Assembly: GCA_043807765.1 (NCBI GenBank)
Contig: JAZDFQ010000095.1
Coordinates: 1-64,000 of the forward strand
Length of the DNA: 64,000 nucleotides
Origin: Stygiobacter sp043807765
Lineage (GTDB): Bacteria > Bacteroidota > Ignavibacteria > Ignavibacteriales > Melioribacteraceae
Direction: 5' to 3'
Under the pieces are notes generated by a model. It had not been told where the DNA came from. It did no database searches and worked only from the letters and a program-made list of their open reading frames with translations. A program made the translations under genes and the position numbers. Below are positions 15,514 to 24,887 of the stretch, piece after piece. Numbering within the stretch: the first letter of the stretch is position 1; the number at the start of each line of letters is the position of its first letter.

Positions 15514-17658
15514 CTACGTTCTCCACAAATAACTCATCTTAAAGAAAAATCCGCGCTGAACTTCGTTAAATGAATTGCTTGCCAAATACCTTTGCTGAGG
15601 TTCATCCCACTCTGTTCTATTGTACAAAGCTCCGTAACCTAAATGCATTACAGTTCCCGGAACGTAGGTGAATGAAACAAGAAAATCGGTGAGCAATTGT
15701 TTCTTGAACTTGTTGTACTCCGCAATTCCTCTGAAGAATAAATATTTGTTCACTTGATAAGTCAACCGCTCGCGAATGATTGGATACTCATAGATCAATT
15801 CATCATTGGATGAGCGGTAGAAATCAGAAAACACAAAACTTGTGTACGATTCAATATTCTGCGTAGGACGGAAAGTCATTGTTGCCGTTAGTCTATTAGA
15901 ATAACCTTGAAACGGTGTAGCTGAATAATAAATTGATTGCATTCTCCTGTAAGTAATAGTTGAAGAGAGCTGCCTTGTAAACTGTCCGCCGATAGAAACC
16001 GCAATGCCGCCGGTATTAAATTTCTCTCCTTCAAAGATTTCGGTAGCATATATATATTTAATCTTTGCAGAAAGAGAACCAAACATATAGGCTTGTGCCG
16101 AAACATGATTAAACGTTTCCCATTTTCCGCTTGGTTTATCGTTTAGTTGGGCGGAAAAAGCTTCTAAATCAATTCTGGAAATGAACGATGAAGTGGGAAA
16201 TAGTTTTGGTCTAACTAATCCGGTTAGAGATAAAACTCCGTTGCGTGTTAAGTAACCGGTTTCAACAAAGAAATCTTGCGAAATATTTTTCAAAGAGAAA
16301 TCATAGTATAAATCACGTGAATCCATTGCGTAATGAAAGCTAACTACAGAACCGTCTTTAGCTTTATCAATTCCGGAATACTTGGTGCTGGAAAAAATCC
16401 CGTTCCACTCAAATGTACTTGATGGGGTAACGCGGAAAATTCCATCAACTGCCGCAACTCTATTAAAATTATTTTTCGTTTCCCTTCCGGTATAAATAGC
16501 GCCAACGTAGCTATCTTCGGAAAGAGTTCTCTTGAAGCGAAGAATTGGAAAGCTGGCATACTTACCGTCGGTTTCATCCGGCAATTCATCCATAGAAAAA
16601 AGTGCTGCGAGTGTATTCTTTGCTCCAAGCTTGCCGCTAAGTTTCAGTCCGGTTAGCGGATTAACAATTGTTCTTGTGTGAACTAATGTTCCGAGTGGAT
16701 CAACTTCGGAAGTTCCTAATCCGGCAACATTAAAAATTTCACTTCCTTCTAAAAAGAAGGGACGCTTCTCCGCGAAGAATAATGAGTAGCGCAAGTTAAC
16801 ATCAACTTGCCCGGCATCAGATTCAACCTGGCTAAAATCGGGATTGTAAGTTGCATCGAGAATTAAATCGGAAGTGATTCCATATTTAGCAGTCAAACTC
16901 AAATCGCCTTTGTTTTCAGTGCGCGTAAGTTCACTCTTGGTTCTTGCGTATTTGTTGCTGTATGTAAAAGCCGGAAGCAGTTCGAACAAAGTATAGTGTT
17001 CCAAATCTCTGTATTCAAGCGGCGTCATCTGCATAAGAAACGCCATTCCCAATTTTGGATCGAGTTCCGGGAAAGATGAATGCTCAATCAAACGGCTGAT
17101 GTAGCGCTCGAAGAAGATTGACATTGTTACCGGGTTAGCATCGGAGTAACGAATGCTTTTTAACGGAATTGAAATTTCGATTGAGTAGCCGTCCGGCAGC
17201 ATTTGTCCGGCGCTGTACCAAACAAAGTCCGCGCTAAAATCCTCAATGCCCGCCGCGTAACGGCTGTCGGTTTGTATTCCATTTGGGTTGATATAAAAAG
17301 CATACAAAGATTGCTGATCGAAAAATGAATCGAGATTAATACACACCCAATCATCCGGGCGGATATTGTCTCTGCTGTTTACGGAAGTTTTAATTTTATC
17401 CGGCTCTGTATCGTAACATCGGAAAGCGAAGTAAAGATTTTCACTGTCGTATCCGGCATAGGCAATAGTTTTTTGCGATCCGTCTTTCCCAAAATCCGGG
17501 GAAAAAGTTTTAAAAGTTGAAATGGATAAAACACTTTGCCATTCGGCATTTTCCAACTTTCCATCAATTGTTGGCGGAGTTGATATTCGTGTGGGTTTAA
17601 GCGCTTCACCCGCAAAACTTATTGTTGTGATGAAAAGTAGTAAAAGAATTTTCCTCAT
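15514..17658 (-). CDS. DUF5916 outer-membrane protein with CBM9-like N-terminal domain
   Basis: Signal peptide (MRKILLLLFITTISFAGEA), then a carbohydrate-binding family 9-like domain at about 25-190 (PPTIDGKLENAEWQ, ENLYFAFRCYD, IEISIPLKSIRYSD). A long beta-rich region to residue 714 (RYSLFFAEKRPFFLEGSEIFN is characteristic of DUF5916) ends in the aromatic FFFKMSYLWRT, as in outer-membrane barrels. Probable role: surface or outer-membrane protein; substrate unknown. The PD40 gene lies 10 bp upstream on the same strand, so the two form an operon. Confidence 0.88.
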   Translation of the reverse strand: MRKILLLLFITTISFAGEALKPTRISTPPTIDGKLENAEWQSVLSISTFKTFSPDFGKDGSQKTIAYAGYDSENLYFAFRCYDTEPDKIKTSVNSRDNIRPDDWVCINLDSFFDQQSLYAFYINPNGIQTDSRYAAGIEDFSADFVWYSAGQMLPDGYSIEISIPLKSIRYSDANPVTMSIFFERYISRLIEHSSFPELDPKLGMAFLMQMTPLEYRDLEHYTLFELLPAFTYSNKYARTKSELTRTENKGDLSLTAKYGITSDLILDATYNPDFSQVESDAGQVDVNLRYSLFFAEKRPFFLEGSEIFNVAGLGTSEVDPLGTLVHTRTIVNPLTGLKLSGKLGAKNTLAALFSMDELPDETDGKYASFPILRFKRTLSEDSYVGAIYTGRETKNNFNRVAAVDGIFRVTPSSTFEWNGIFSSTKYSGIDKAKDGSVVSFHYAMDSRDLYYDFSLKNISQDFFVETGYLTRNGVLSLTGLVRPKLFPTSSFISRIDLEAFSAQLNDKPSGKWETFNHVSAQAYMFGSLSAKIKYIYATEIFEGEKFNTGGIAVSIGGQFTRQLSSTITYRRMQSIYYSATPFQGYSNRLTATMTFRPTQNIESYTSFVFSDFYRSSNDELIYEYPIIRERLTYQVNKYLFFRGIAEYNKFKKQLLTDFLVSFTYVPGTVMHLGYGALYNRTEWDEPQQRYLASNSFNEVQRGFFFKMSYLWRT

Positions 17659-17668
17659 AATGAATCCG

Positions 17669-18676
17669 CTATTTGGATGAATTATTTTTTAACTCGCTAA
17701 TAATTTCCGCGTCAATCCAATACATTGTGTTGCTGCCGTTGCCCGGCGAGTTGTGAATTTTTTGCAGCCGATCATAACTGAAATTTTCATTTTCGTTGAA
17801 GAGATTTTCATCCGGCTTCATAGACATAAAGAAAAAGTATTTTCCGTCGCGTGTTACATAAGGTGAATACTCATTGAACTTCGAGTTTATTTTGTCACCC
17901 ATGTTTATTGGGTTTTGCCAAGTGCCGTCAGAGTTTCTGAAGACAATATAATAATCGGCGGCGCCTTTTCCATCCTTAGCTCTAAACACACTAACTATAA
18001 TATATTTTTCTTCCGGATCAATGAAAGCGTTAAATCTATCCGCACCAAAATTAATTTGCTCGGGAAGTTTTTCTGCAGCCGCATATTTCCCGTCAACCAA
18101 TTTTGATCTATAGATTGCGTTGCTTCTATCAGCGGCTTCGCGGGTAAAATACATCGTTCCATCATTTGTTAAGGAGGGGAAGTACTCATCGGTCGCAGAA
18201 TTAATTGGCTCGCTAATATTTACCGGCTCGCTCCAGCCTTCATTTACTCTGTCCATCACCCAAACATCGTAGCTTTCCTTTTCTCCAGTTGGTGATGTCT
18301 TTGAGCGATTAGAAACGAAATACATTTTCTTTCCGTCCGGAGAAATACATGGCTCTGTGTAAGCGTACTTCGGATTTTTCGCAAATGGCGCTACTTCCGG
18401 TTTTTGCCATTTCCCATCAATAAACTTTGAGCATAGTATTACGCTAAATAAATAAGTTGAACCATGAACAGTGAAGTACATTTCTTTTCCATCAGGAGTA
18501 ATTGCCATATCGCGGGTTGGCAATCCGGTTGTAACCAAACCGGGCATAAAAATTTTCGCTGTCATTCCCGGCGGTTCCTCGCCAAGATATTTTTCTGAAG
18601 ATGTTTGTGCAAAAAGGTTGATTCCGGTGAGAAATAATAAAAAGTAGGAGGCGCTAAAAATTTTTGTTCTTTTCAT
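17669..18676 (-). CDS. PD40/TolB-like beta-propeller exported protein
   Basis: 335 aa with signal peptide (MKRTKIFSASYFLLFLTGINLFAQ). It contains repeated PD40-type strands: MAITPDGKEMYFTVHGS, CISPDGKKMYFVSNRS, SLTNDGTMYFTREA, FIDPEEKYIIVSVFR and YVTRDGKYFFFMSMK, each a [DN]G-x-x-[MY]-[YF]-F blade. Probably periplasmic and ligand- or protein-binding. It is the first gene of a two-gene operon with the DUF5916 protein. Confidence 0.88.
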   Translation of the reverse strand: MKRTKIFSASYFLLFLTGINLFAQTSSEKYLGEEPPGMTAKIFMPGLVTTGLPTRDMAITPDGKEMYFTVHGSTYLFSVILCSKFIDGKWQKPEVAPFAKNPKYAYTEPCISPDGKKMYFVSNRSKTSPTGEKESYDVWVMDRVNEGWSEPVNISEPINSATDEYFPSLTNDGTMYFTREAADRSNAIYRSKLVDGKYAAAEKLPEQINFGADRFNAFIDPEEKYIIVSVFRAKDGKGAADYYIVFRNSDGTWQNPINMGDKINSKFNEYSPYVTRDGKYFFFMSMKPDENLFNENENFSYDRLQKIHNSPGNGSNTMYWIDAEIISELKNNSSK

Positions 18677-18712
18677 TACAGTCCTTTATTGATTGTTCGT
18701 ATGATTTAAAAT

Positions 18713-18773
18713 GAAAAACCCGCTCCAACTAAAACTTCTGACGCAAATTAGACGTTTTTACTTGGTGCGGGTT
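18713..18773 (-). terminator. Terminator of the ArsR/GIY-YIG operon
   Basis: AACCCGCtCCAA and TTGGtGCGGGTT pair (18717-18728 with 18762-18773). On the minus strand the stem is followed by TTTTTCATTTT, 20 bp after the stop of the gene at 18793. Confidence 0.75.
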
Positions 18774-18792
18774 AGCTGAATTTTACGAGCGG

Positions 18793-19176
18793 TTAATCTT
18801 TCTTTTGGTTGTAGCCCTTGTCGCCATAAGGCAGAAGTTTTTCCAGCCACATCTCTTCGAGCACTCTTAAGTCATCCGCGTAATCGCATTTGGGGTCTTC
18901 CTCCGGTTCAAGGGTATCTATCACTTCGAACACAAAATTCTCTCTGCCGAATTTCTCATAATCTTCTCTAAGCTCTTTACTTGTATGTGCACCTATATCG
19001 AGATTAAACTCGAAACGATTTGCCATGCCGCGTAAGTTCTTGCTGCTTGCCAAATATATTTTCTCGTTAGCCAAGTTTCGTATCTGGAATATTCCCATCG
19101 GCTGAACGGTTTGCTTGTATTGTTTCACAATTTCTTTTTTATCAATCACTTCTTTTCTCCATCTTCTTTTAGCCAA
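18793..19176 (-). CDS. GIY-YIG-like small protein
   Basis: 127 aa. MGIFQIRNLANEKIYLASSKNLRGMANR matches the GIY-YIG N-terminus (G-I-Y-x-I-x-N ... K-I-Y-I-G-S-S), but both signature tyrosine-type positions have drifted (GIF and YLA instead of GIY and YIG), so nuclease activity is doubtful. The rest (HTSKELREDYEKFGRENFVFEVID) fits the fold. It overlaps the ArsR-type gene by 31 bp on the same strand, so it is translated from the same message. Confidence 0.75.
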   Translation of the reverse strand: MAKRRWRKEVIDKKEIVKQYKQTVQPMGIFQIRNLANEKIYLASSKNLRGMANRFEFNLDIGAHTSKELREDYEKFGRENFVFEVIDTLEPEEDPKCDYADDLRVLEEMWLEKLLPYGDKGYNQKKD

Positions 19177-19712
19177 TAAATTTGATTTTCCCTTTGCATA
19201 ATACCTTCCTCTATTAGTAGCCGCCTAATTGTGCAATGATCATCGTAGGTCTCGTTAATTAAACTATCAACTTCGTTTTCCGTGTATTTTTTATTGGTGT
19301 TGAACTTCTTAACAAACTCATCGAGAATAATCAGTTTCTTTTTTCTCTGCACCGGAAGCTTTGTAAGTCGCTTATTCTTTACGAAAGTCTTTAGCACTTT
19401 TTGCCGGTATTTATCAATCCGCTCATCCTGTACGAACTTTTCTATGTTGTCGAAGGAAGTAAGCTCCCGCAAAGTGAGGTTGAAAATTTCATCATTCACT
19501 TGATAGATGATATAATACTGATCTTTCTTCTTGCAGACCAATCCGGCTTTTTCAAGTTTTTTCAAGTGAAATGAGACTGTTGAAACCGCTAGATTAATTC
19601 TGTGAGCGAGTTCTTCCACGTATTGAGGTTTCTGTAAAACTGCGTTAAGAACTTGCAGACGGGAAGTATCCGCCAGCGACTTCATTATTTCGATACTTTT
19701 TGAGATTTCCAT
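19146..19712 (-). CDS. ArsR-family regulator fused to DUF2087
   Basis: 188 aa. An ArsR winged helix spans about 1-80 (SIEIMKSLADTSRLQVLNAVLQKPQYVEELA, then STVSFHLKKLEKAGLV). A DUF2087 domain follows at about 115-188 (KKKLIILDEFVKKF, YTENEVDSLINETYDDHCTIRRLLIEEGIMQR). No metal-binding ELCVCDL-type motif is visible, so the inducer is unknown. I start at the ATG at 19712: a longer reading to 19763 would run through the promoter and an inverted repeat. It is probably autoregulated. Confidence 0.88.
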   Translation of the reverse strand: MEISKSIEIMKSLADTSRLQVLNAVLQKPQYVEELAHRINLAVSTVSFHLKKLEKAGLVCKKKDQYYIIYQVNDEIFNLTLRELTSFDNIEKFVQDERIDKYRQKVLKTFVKNKRLTKLPVQRKKKLIILDEFVKKFNTNKKYTENEVDSLINETYDDHCTIRRLLIEEGIMQRENQIYWLKEDGEKK

Positions 19713-19724
19713 TGCTTTATTATA

Positions 19725-19801
19725 TTTCGATAATTGTCGAAACAAAAATAATGCTGAAATCAAGCCTTGTCAATCCATTTCTATATTTGTCGAAACAAAA
19801 A
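19725..19801 (-). promoter_or_regulatory. Promoter and operator of the ArsR-type gene
   Basis: On the minus strand TTGACA (19768-19773), a 17-bp spacer and TATTTT (19745-19750) form a good sigma-70-like promoter. Just downstream is the inverted repeat TTTCGA-taattg-TCGAAA (19725-19742), 13 bp before the start codon. The 15-bp sequence TTGTCGAAACAAAAA occurs twice (19734-19748 and 19787-19801), flanking the promoter. Confidence 0.7.
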
Positions 19802-19919
19802 AAAGTGTAAAATTTCTTGCCATTCTTGGAGTGAACTGAAGAGAGGCAACAGATCATCTTCATTCTGCCCCTTTTTACTATTTTTGTGAAGAAGAAATAA
19901 CGAAAGGACTTTTGAATTT

Positions 19920-21338
19920 ATGTCAACAAAAACACAATTGGCTGTTATAGGCGGCGGACCTGGCGGCTACGCTGCTGCGTTTCTCGCGGCAGATCTTGGA
20001 ATGCAAGTTACATTAATAGATATGGAAAAAAATCCGGGCGGAGTTTGTCTTTACCGCGGATGCATTCCTTCAAAAGCATTGCTTCACGTAGCTAAACTTA
20101 TAAATGAAGCAGAAGAAGCAAAAAAATGGGGCGTTGATTTTGGTGAACCTAAAATTGATGTAGCTAAGCTGCGCGATTTTAAGAATGGCGTTGTAAACAA
20201 ACTTACCGGCGGATTAGGACAACTTGCTAAGCAGAGAAAAGTTAACTACATAAATGGTAGAGCAACATTTGTTAACTCTAATACGCTTTCAGTAGCTAAA
20301 GCAGATGGAACTACAGAAGAAGTAGTTTATGAAAAAGCCATTCTCGCAACCGGCTCTGTTCCAACAAAAATTACAGGATTATCAATTGATTCACCAAGAG
20401 TGATGGATTCAACTTCTGCGCTTGAATTGAATGATATACCCAAACGATTGCTTGTAATTGGCGGCGGATATATAGGCTTAGAACTTTCTACGGTTTACGC
20501 TTCCTTAGGAAGTGAAGTAACAGTTGTTGAAATGCTTCCGGGTTTATTGCCCGGTGCTGATAGAGACATGGTTGCGGTTCTTGAGCGCAGAGTAAAATCG
20601 TTAATGAAAAATGTCTTTACCGAAACAAAAGTTGTTGATCTAAAGGATAATGGCGATTCTGTTACAGTTAAATTGGAAGGCGCAAAAGTAACCGAACCGG
20701 AACAAACATTTGATAAAGTTTTGATTTCGATAGGAAGAAGACCAGTTACAACCGGATTTGGTTTGGAGAACACAAAAGTAAAAGTGAACGAACGCGGTTT
20801 TGTAATAACAGATAAAACGATGAAGACTGATGATGAAAATGTCTACGCGATTGGTGATATCGTTGGTAATCCGATGCTGGCGCATAAAGCCGCAGCAGAA
20901 GGTAAAGTGGCTGTTGAAGCAATTCTCGGTCACAAAGTTGCTTTCGAACCAAACGCAATTCCGGCTGTTGTGTTTACCGATCCGGAATTAGCTTGGGCTG
21001 GAATTACGGAAAATGAAGCGCGCGAAAAAGGAATTAAAGTTGAAGTTGCTAAATTTCCTTGGGGCGCTAGCGGACGCGCAACTACATTGGATAGAAATGA
21101 CGGCATGACAAAGTTGATTGTAGAGCCGGAAACCGAACGCATTCTTGGTGTTGCTATTGTTGGTGTTGGCGCCGGTGATATGATTGCTGAAGGAACTCTT
21201 GCAATTGAAATGGGCGCGGTTGTTAAGGATTTGGAACTAACAATTCATCCTCATCCAACATTATCTGAAACGATGATGTTTGCGGCTGAGCTGTATTACG
21301 GACACGCAACCGATATGTACCGTCCCAAGAGAAAATAA
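19920..21338 (+). CDS. lpdA: Dihydrolipoamide dehydrogenase (E3)
   Basis: FAD-dependent disulfide oxidoreductase that re-oxidises the lipoyl groups of 2-oxoacid dehydrogenase complexes. FAD-binding GGGPGGYAAA near residue 12; redox-active pair in GGVCLYRGCIPSKALLH (usual form GGTCLNVGCIPSK); NAD-binding GGGYIGLE; ENVYAIGDIVGNPMLAHKAAAEG; and the C-terminal interface HPHPTLSE with the catalytic His. 472 aa, full length. It presumably serves the AceE/AceF complex 15 kb upstream, but stands alone here. CGAAAGGA about 12 bp upstream supports the start. Confidence 0.96.
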   Translation: MSTKTQLAVIGGGPGGYAAAFLAADLGMQVTLIDMEKNPGGVCLYRGCIPSKALLHVAKLINEAEEAKKWGVDFGEPKIDVAKLRDFKNGVVNKLTGGLGQLAKQRKVNYINGRATFVNSNTLSVAKADGTTEEVVYEKAILATGSVPTKITGLSIDSPRVMDSTSALELNDIPKRLLVIGGGYIGLELSTVYASLGSEVTVVEMLPGLLPGADRDMVAVLERRVKSLMKNVFTETKVVDLKDNGDSVTVKLEGAKVTEPEQTFDKVLISIGRRPVTTGFGLENTKVKVNERGFVITDKTMKTDDENVYAIGDIVGNPMLAHKAAAEGKVAVEAILGHKVAFEPNAIPAVVFTDPELAWAGITENEAREKGIKVEVAKFPWGASGRATTLDRNDGMTKLIVEPETERILGVAIVGVGAGDMIAEGTLAIEMGAVVKDLELTIHPHPTLSETMMFAAELYYGHATDMYRPKRK

Positions 21339-21344
21339 ATTTAT

Positions 21345-21371
21345 GCCCCGAAGAGTTTGGTTCTTCGGGGC
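21345..21371. terminator. Bidirectional terminator
   Basis: GCCCCGAAGA-gtttgg(t)-TCTTCGGGGC lies between the convergent lpdA and propeller genes. Confidence 0.8.
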
Positions 21372-21378
21372 AATTGTT

Positions 21379-23823
21379 TTACAGTTCGTAGCCTTTTATT
21401 ACTTCTTTATCAATCGTAAAAATGTATTTGTTGTTTGGCGATATTAAAAAGATTGGTCGCTTAGATTCATCAGCGCTCCACTTAGCAACACCGGTTTTCA
21501 TATCTACACTTGTAAGATTTCTTTCTACGCAGTAAACAAATTTACCACCGATTATACTCGGCATGAACTGAACATTATCTTGGTCATATTCCCAAGGATG
21601 AACCCATAAGATTTTTCCATCGGCGGAATTAATCATTGCAACACCTTTTGTGCCCATCACGAAAATGTTTTTATCATCATAGGCAATTCTTAAACATTTT
21701 TTTGCGGCAGCTCCCCATATCGTAAATAGCCCGTTATATTCAATAGCAGCATCAGCTTGTTCGGAGGCGGAAAGAAATTTATTATACTCAACACCCCCTT
21801 TTCTGTAGTAAGTGTATTCCGCGCCGTAACCAATAGAACCGATCGCCCACTCATCAATTGCATAAGTTTTCTTGAGTGGAATCTCTCCGATTTTATTTTT
21901 GTCTAGGTTGATAACGTAATCGAACTTGCCTCCATCTCTTCTTAATTGAAGTGCGTAAATGTTTTCTTCATCGCCAAAATAAAGCTGCTTGGTAACAGCA
22001 TTATAATTGTTCTTTAAGGAAAAGTTGGGAGTGAGGAATGCTGGATCAACTTCGGTTTCAATTCTCCACAAAAGATTTCCGGTAGCTGCATCATAAGCGG
22101 CAAAACCAAATGGGTCTTCGTCCCACTTATTCTCAATCTTCATAGACACAACATCAAAAAACGCTACTGGCGCTGCTATATCTATTTTGAATTTCCTTTC
22201 ACCGAATTTTACATAGAGAACATTATCTACCACCATTGCTTCGCGTGGAATAGCTTTGATTGTTTCCTTGTTAACCCAGAGACGTTTTTTCGCTTTGAGA
22301 TCGTATGCGGCAATGTTTTCATTTCCAACAAGGTAAGCGATATTACCGCTTATATGCGGCATCATATCAGCATAGCGAACCGCACCGATAGACATAATTG
22401 AGTAGTCGCTTAAACGCAGATAATCTTTGAAAAGTATTTCACCAGTTTTCGGATTTATAACCGCAATTCCATCGCCGCCGGATTCTCTTGTTTCCGGATT
22501 TTGTAGTGAGTTAATTGAGAGTGTTCCGAAAACCAAATTCCCTTCAAATTCCTCAATAGCATAATTAAAGCCGATGTCTTCATAACCGAGTGTGTTCTCG
22601 ACTTTCATAAATTTCATGAGTGGTGTAAAAATATTCCGCGCCCAATCAGCTTGTCCGTATGGTGTGTTACCGAGTGCCGGAGTTTTATAATTGACTTTTC
22701 CGGTTAAGGCATCAATACTCATCAAATAAACATTTGCACCACCTTCGCTCATAGAAGTGTTTGTATAAGTAACCAACAAATTATTTCCATCAACTTTTAT
22801 GTAGCGGTGAGCGTATCCCTCAAAATATTTATCACCTTTCTGGGATTGCCACAGAACCTTTCCATCTGCAACATCAATTGCCATCATGCCGCCAACAAGT
22901 CCGGCAAAGAAATATTCTCTGTCGCCAGCTTTCATAATTTTGAATGTACGGAAATCATCTATTCCAACTTTTATTTCCGTTAGCTTGCCGGTTACTTCAT
23001 TGAAGAAAAATGTATTGTCTTCACCAATAACTACGCAGCCTTTATCAACGGGATAGATTACTTCTCGTTCGGCATCGTAATCTGTTTTCATACGGTAGAT
23101 TTCTTTATTCGAAGCAATATCAACAACAGCTACTTCATCATCGAGACAACACAAAATATATCTTTCATCTTTTGAGATGTAACCCCACTCGCGCCCATTT
23201 TCTGTTAGATCGGAATTGATAGCGTAGTTTTCACCTAAGAAAACTCTATCTCCGGATTTTATATCAAACAGCCCAATGTTTTCAGTATAGAACATTACTA
23301 AATAACGGTTCTGCTTAGGAAGTACTTTATAATTCCACGAGCCATGATTGTAAAGCTGCTGATTGTAACCAAAATCTTGCCGCCAAATCTCGTTTCCGGT
23401 TTTTAAATCAATTCCAACATGAACAGAGCCGTAGCGTAAAACAGTTACATCACCAATGAAAAAAAGTCTTCCAAATTGTTTCTGGTCAATATCTGCGTAC
23501 TGTTTTTCCCAAATTAATTTTCCGGTAAGGGCATCGTAGCAGCGAACCGCTTCGGAAGTGCTGACAAGATAATTACTGCCAGCAATCTGATGTGCACCTT
23601 CTTTTTCATAGTCGTCAATTTCAAGCATATAAATATTTTGACCGGTTACTGCATCGTATAGATAGGCATTCTCACCGCTACGCAAGAAAAGGTAATTACC
23701 ATCTCTTAGAAAATTATATCCCTCAATTTGATCATCAAGTTCTAGAATCCATTTGGGGACTTGCTGTGCATGCACGGCAGTTATTATGAGAAATATTATC
23801 AATAATAATTTTTTGAACCACAT
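21379..23823 (-). CDS. Exported PQQ-like beta-propeller protein
   Basis: 814 aa with signal peptide (MWFKKLLLIIFLIITAVHAQ). It contains many PQQ/PQQ_2-type blades: YDALTGKLIWEKQY, IDLKTGNEIWRQDFGYN, IDVADGKVLWQSQKG, INPKTGEILFKDYL, YDAATGNLLWRIETEV, INSADGKILWVHPWEY and VDMKTGVAKWSADE. No cofactor-dependent dehydrogenase signature is seen, so it is more likely a BamB-like scaffold or sensor in the periplasm than an enzyme. The gene starting at 24621 lies 27 bp upstream on the same strand, so they form an operon. Confidence 0.85.
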   Translation of the reverse strand: MWFKKLLLIIFLIITAVHAQQVPKWILELDDQIEGYNFLRDGNYLFLRSGENAYLYDAVTGQNIYMLEIDDYEKEGAHQIAGSNYLVSTSEAVRCYDALTGKLIWEKQYADIDQKQFGRLFFIGDVTVLRYGSVHVGIDLKTGNEIWRQDFGYNQQLYNHGSWNYKVLPKQNRYLVMFYTENIGLFDIKSGDRVFLGENYAINSDLTENGREWGYISKDERYILCCLDDEVAVVDIASNKEIYRMKTDYDAEREVIYPVDKGCVVIGEDNTFFFNEVTGKLTEIKVGIDDFRTFKIMKAGDREYFFAGLVGGMMAIDVADGKVLWQSQKGDKYFEGYAHRYIKVDGNNLLVTYTNTSMSEGGANVYLMSIDALTGKVNYKTPALGNTPYGQADWARNIFTPLMKFMKVENTLGYEDIGFNYAIEEFEGNLVFGTLSINSLQNPETRESGGDGIAVINPKTGEILFKDYLRLSDYSIMSIGAVRYADMMPHISGNIAYLVGNENIAAYDLKAKKRLWVNKETIKAIPREAMVVDNVLYVKFGERKFKIDIAAPVAFFDVVSMKIENKWDEDPFGFAAYDAATGNLLWRIETEVDPAFLTPNFSLKNNYNAVTKQLYFGDEENIYALQLRRDGGKFDYVINLDKNKIGEIPLKKTYAIDEWAIGSIGYGAEYTYYRKGGVEYNKFLSASEQADAAIEYNGLFTIWGAAAKKCLRIAYDDKNIFVMGTKGVAMINSADGKILWVHPWEYDQDNVQFMPSIIGGKFVYCVERNLTSVDMKTGVAKWSADESKRPIFLISPNNKYIFTIDKEVIKGYEL

Positions 23824-23850
23824 TTTCGAAGTCTCCTTCTTATTGTATTT

Positions 23851-24621
23851 TTAGAGAATGTTGGTAAATAATCCCAACTTAAATTCGAATCTCGATCCGC
23901 TTAAACTTGTACCGGCTTTTGCAGAGTCTTCTAATCCTTGAATTATTGTGTAATCAATTCCAAAATAGAGACCGCTTTTCATCATAATGCCGGGAGTAAA
24001 ATTGATGAATATTGGTTTCTTGGATCCGCTCACTTCTGTTGTAGCCCTTACGGGAACAGTTATCGAAAATCCCATCTTTAGCATTATGATATCGGATAAC
24101 AGATAGTCACCATTAACGTATGGTCCAAGGTTGATGTAAGTACCTCTTTGATTGTTGAATTCTCCTTTACTGTCCCAGAATTCAAGATGAAAAACATTTG
24201 CGGAAATTCCGGCAGCTGCGCGAGTTGTTTGGTTGTAAAAAACATTCACTCCGCAATTCATTTCTAGAAAAGAATAAAACCAAGGAGATTCCAGGTCGGT
24301 TGCTTCTTTATTCTTGATCCGCCCGAGCATATAAATGAAATCATCAATAAAGTGGGATTTTATACTCATGTTGTAAGCCCAATTTCCGGTTTGATTCCAT
24401 TCCGTCAAAAGTGTAACTCCCCAAATGTTTGGACTGCTCTCGTAGGGTCTTAACTTTCCGTCGCTGTCGGTTACTTTTCCGTTAAGCGGTTTTAAGTCAT
24501 GGTTAATGAAGGTTTTTGTAACTCCCCAAAGGTTGCCGATGTCGTAAAAGGCATCTTGGTCTTGTGCGGTTGAGATAAAGGAAGGTGCAAGAAAAAGAAT
24601 AACAAGTAGGATTCTTTTCAT
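23851..24621 (-). CDS. Exported protein, probable outer-membrane barrel
   Basis: 256 aa with signal peptide (MKRILLVILFLAPSFISTAQ). The chain alternates polar and hydrophobic residues in beta-strand fashion (NWAYNMSIKSHFIDDFIYML, FFINFTPGIMMKSGLYFGIDYTII-like stretches) and ends FEFKLGLFTNIL, like an outer-membrane strand. I recognise no family. It is the first gene of the pair with the PQQ-like propeller; the two may form a surface complex. Confidence 0.65.
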   Translation of the reverse strand: MKRILLVILFLAPSFISTAQDQDAFYDIGNLWGVTKTFINHDLKPLNGKVTDSDGKLRPYESSPNIWGVTLLTEWNQTGNWAYNMSIKSHFIDDFIYMLGRIKNKEATDLESPWFYSFLEMNCGVNVFYNQTTRAAAGISANVFHLEFWDSKGEFNNQRGTYINLGPYVNGDYLLSDIIMLKMGFSITVPVRATTEVSGSKKPIFINFTPGIMMKSGLYFGIDYTIIQGLEDSAKAGTSLSGSRFEFKLGLFTNIL

Positions 24622-24887
24622 AGTACACTCCTTACTTTTAATTAATAAGGAATAATTGAGCAGTTGGATTGAGGAGAAAGCATTTATCTAAATAACTAAA
24701 TGACAATTCCCAATAGCCGGATCATAATATGAAAAGAGAAAGTATAAGTTTTGTAACTGTGAAAATGTAGCAAATATTTAATTGTGTAACAATCGAAATT
24801 ATATTCGAAAAACACCTAGTTAATTGGAAATTATCGTTAATCATATTACGTTCAAGACATCAATTTTGGAATTATAGAGAGTAATCA

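Noticed and set aside
19713..19763. 17-residue N-terminal extension of the ArsR-type protein
   Set aside because: It would be read through the dyad and the -10 box of the predicted promoter.
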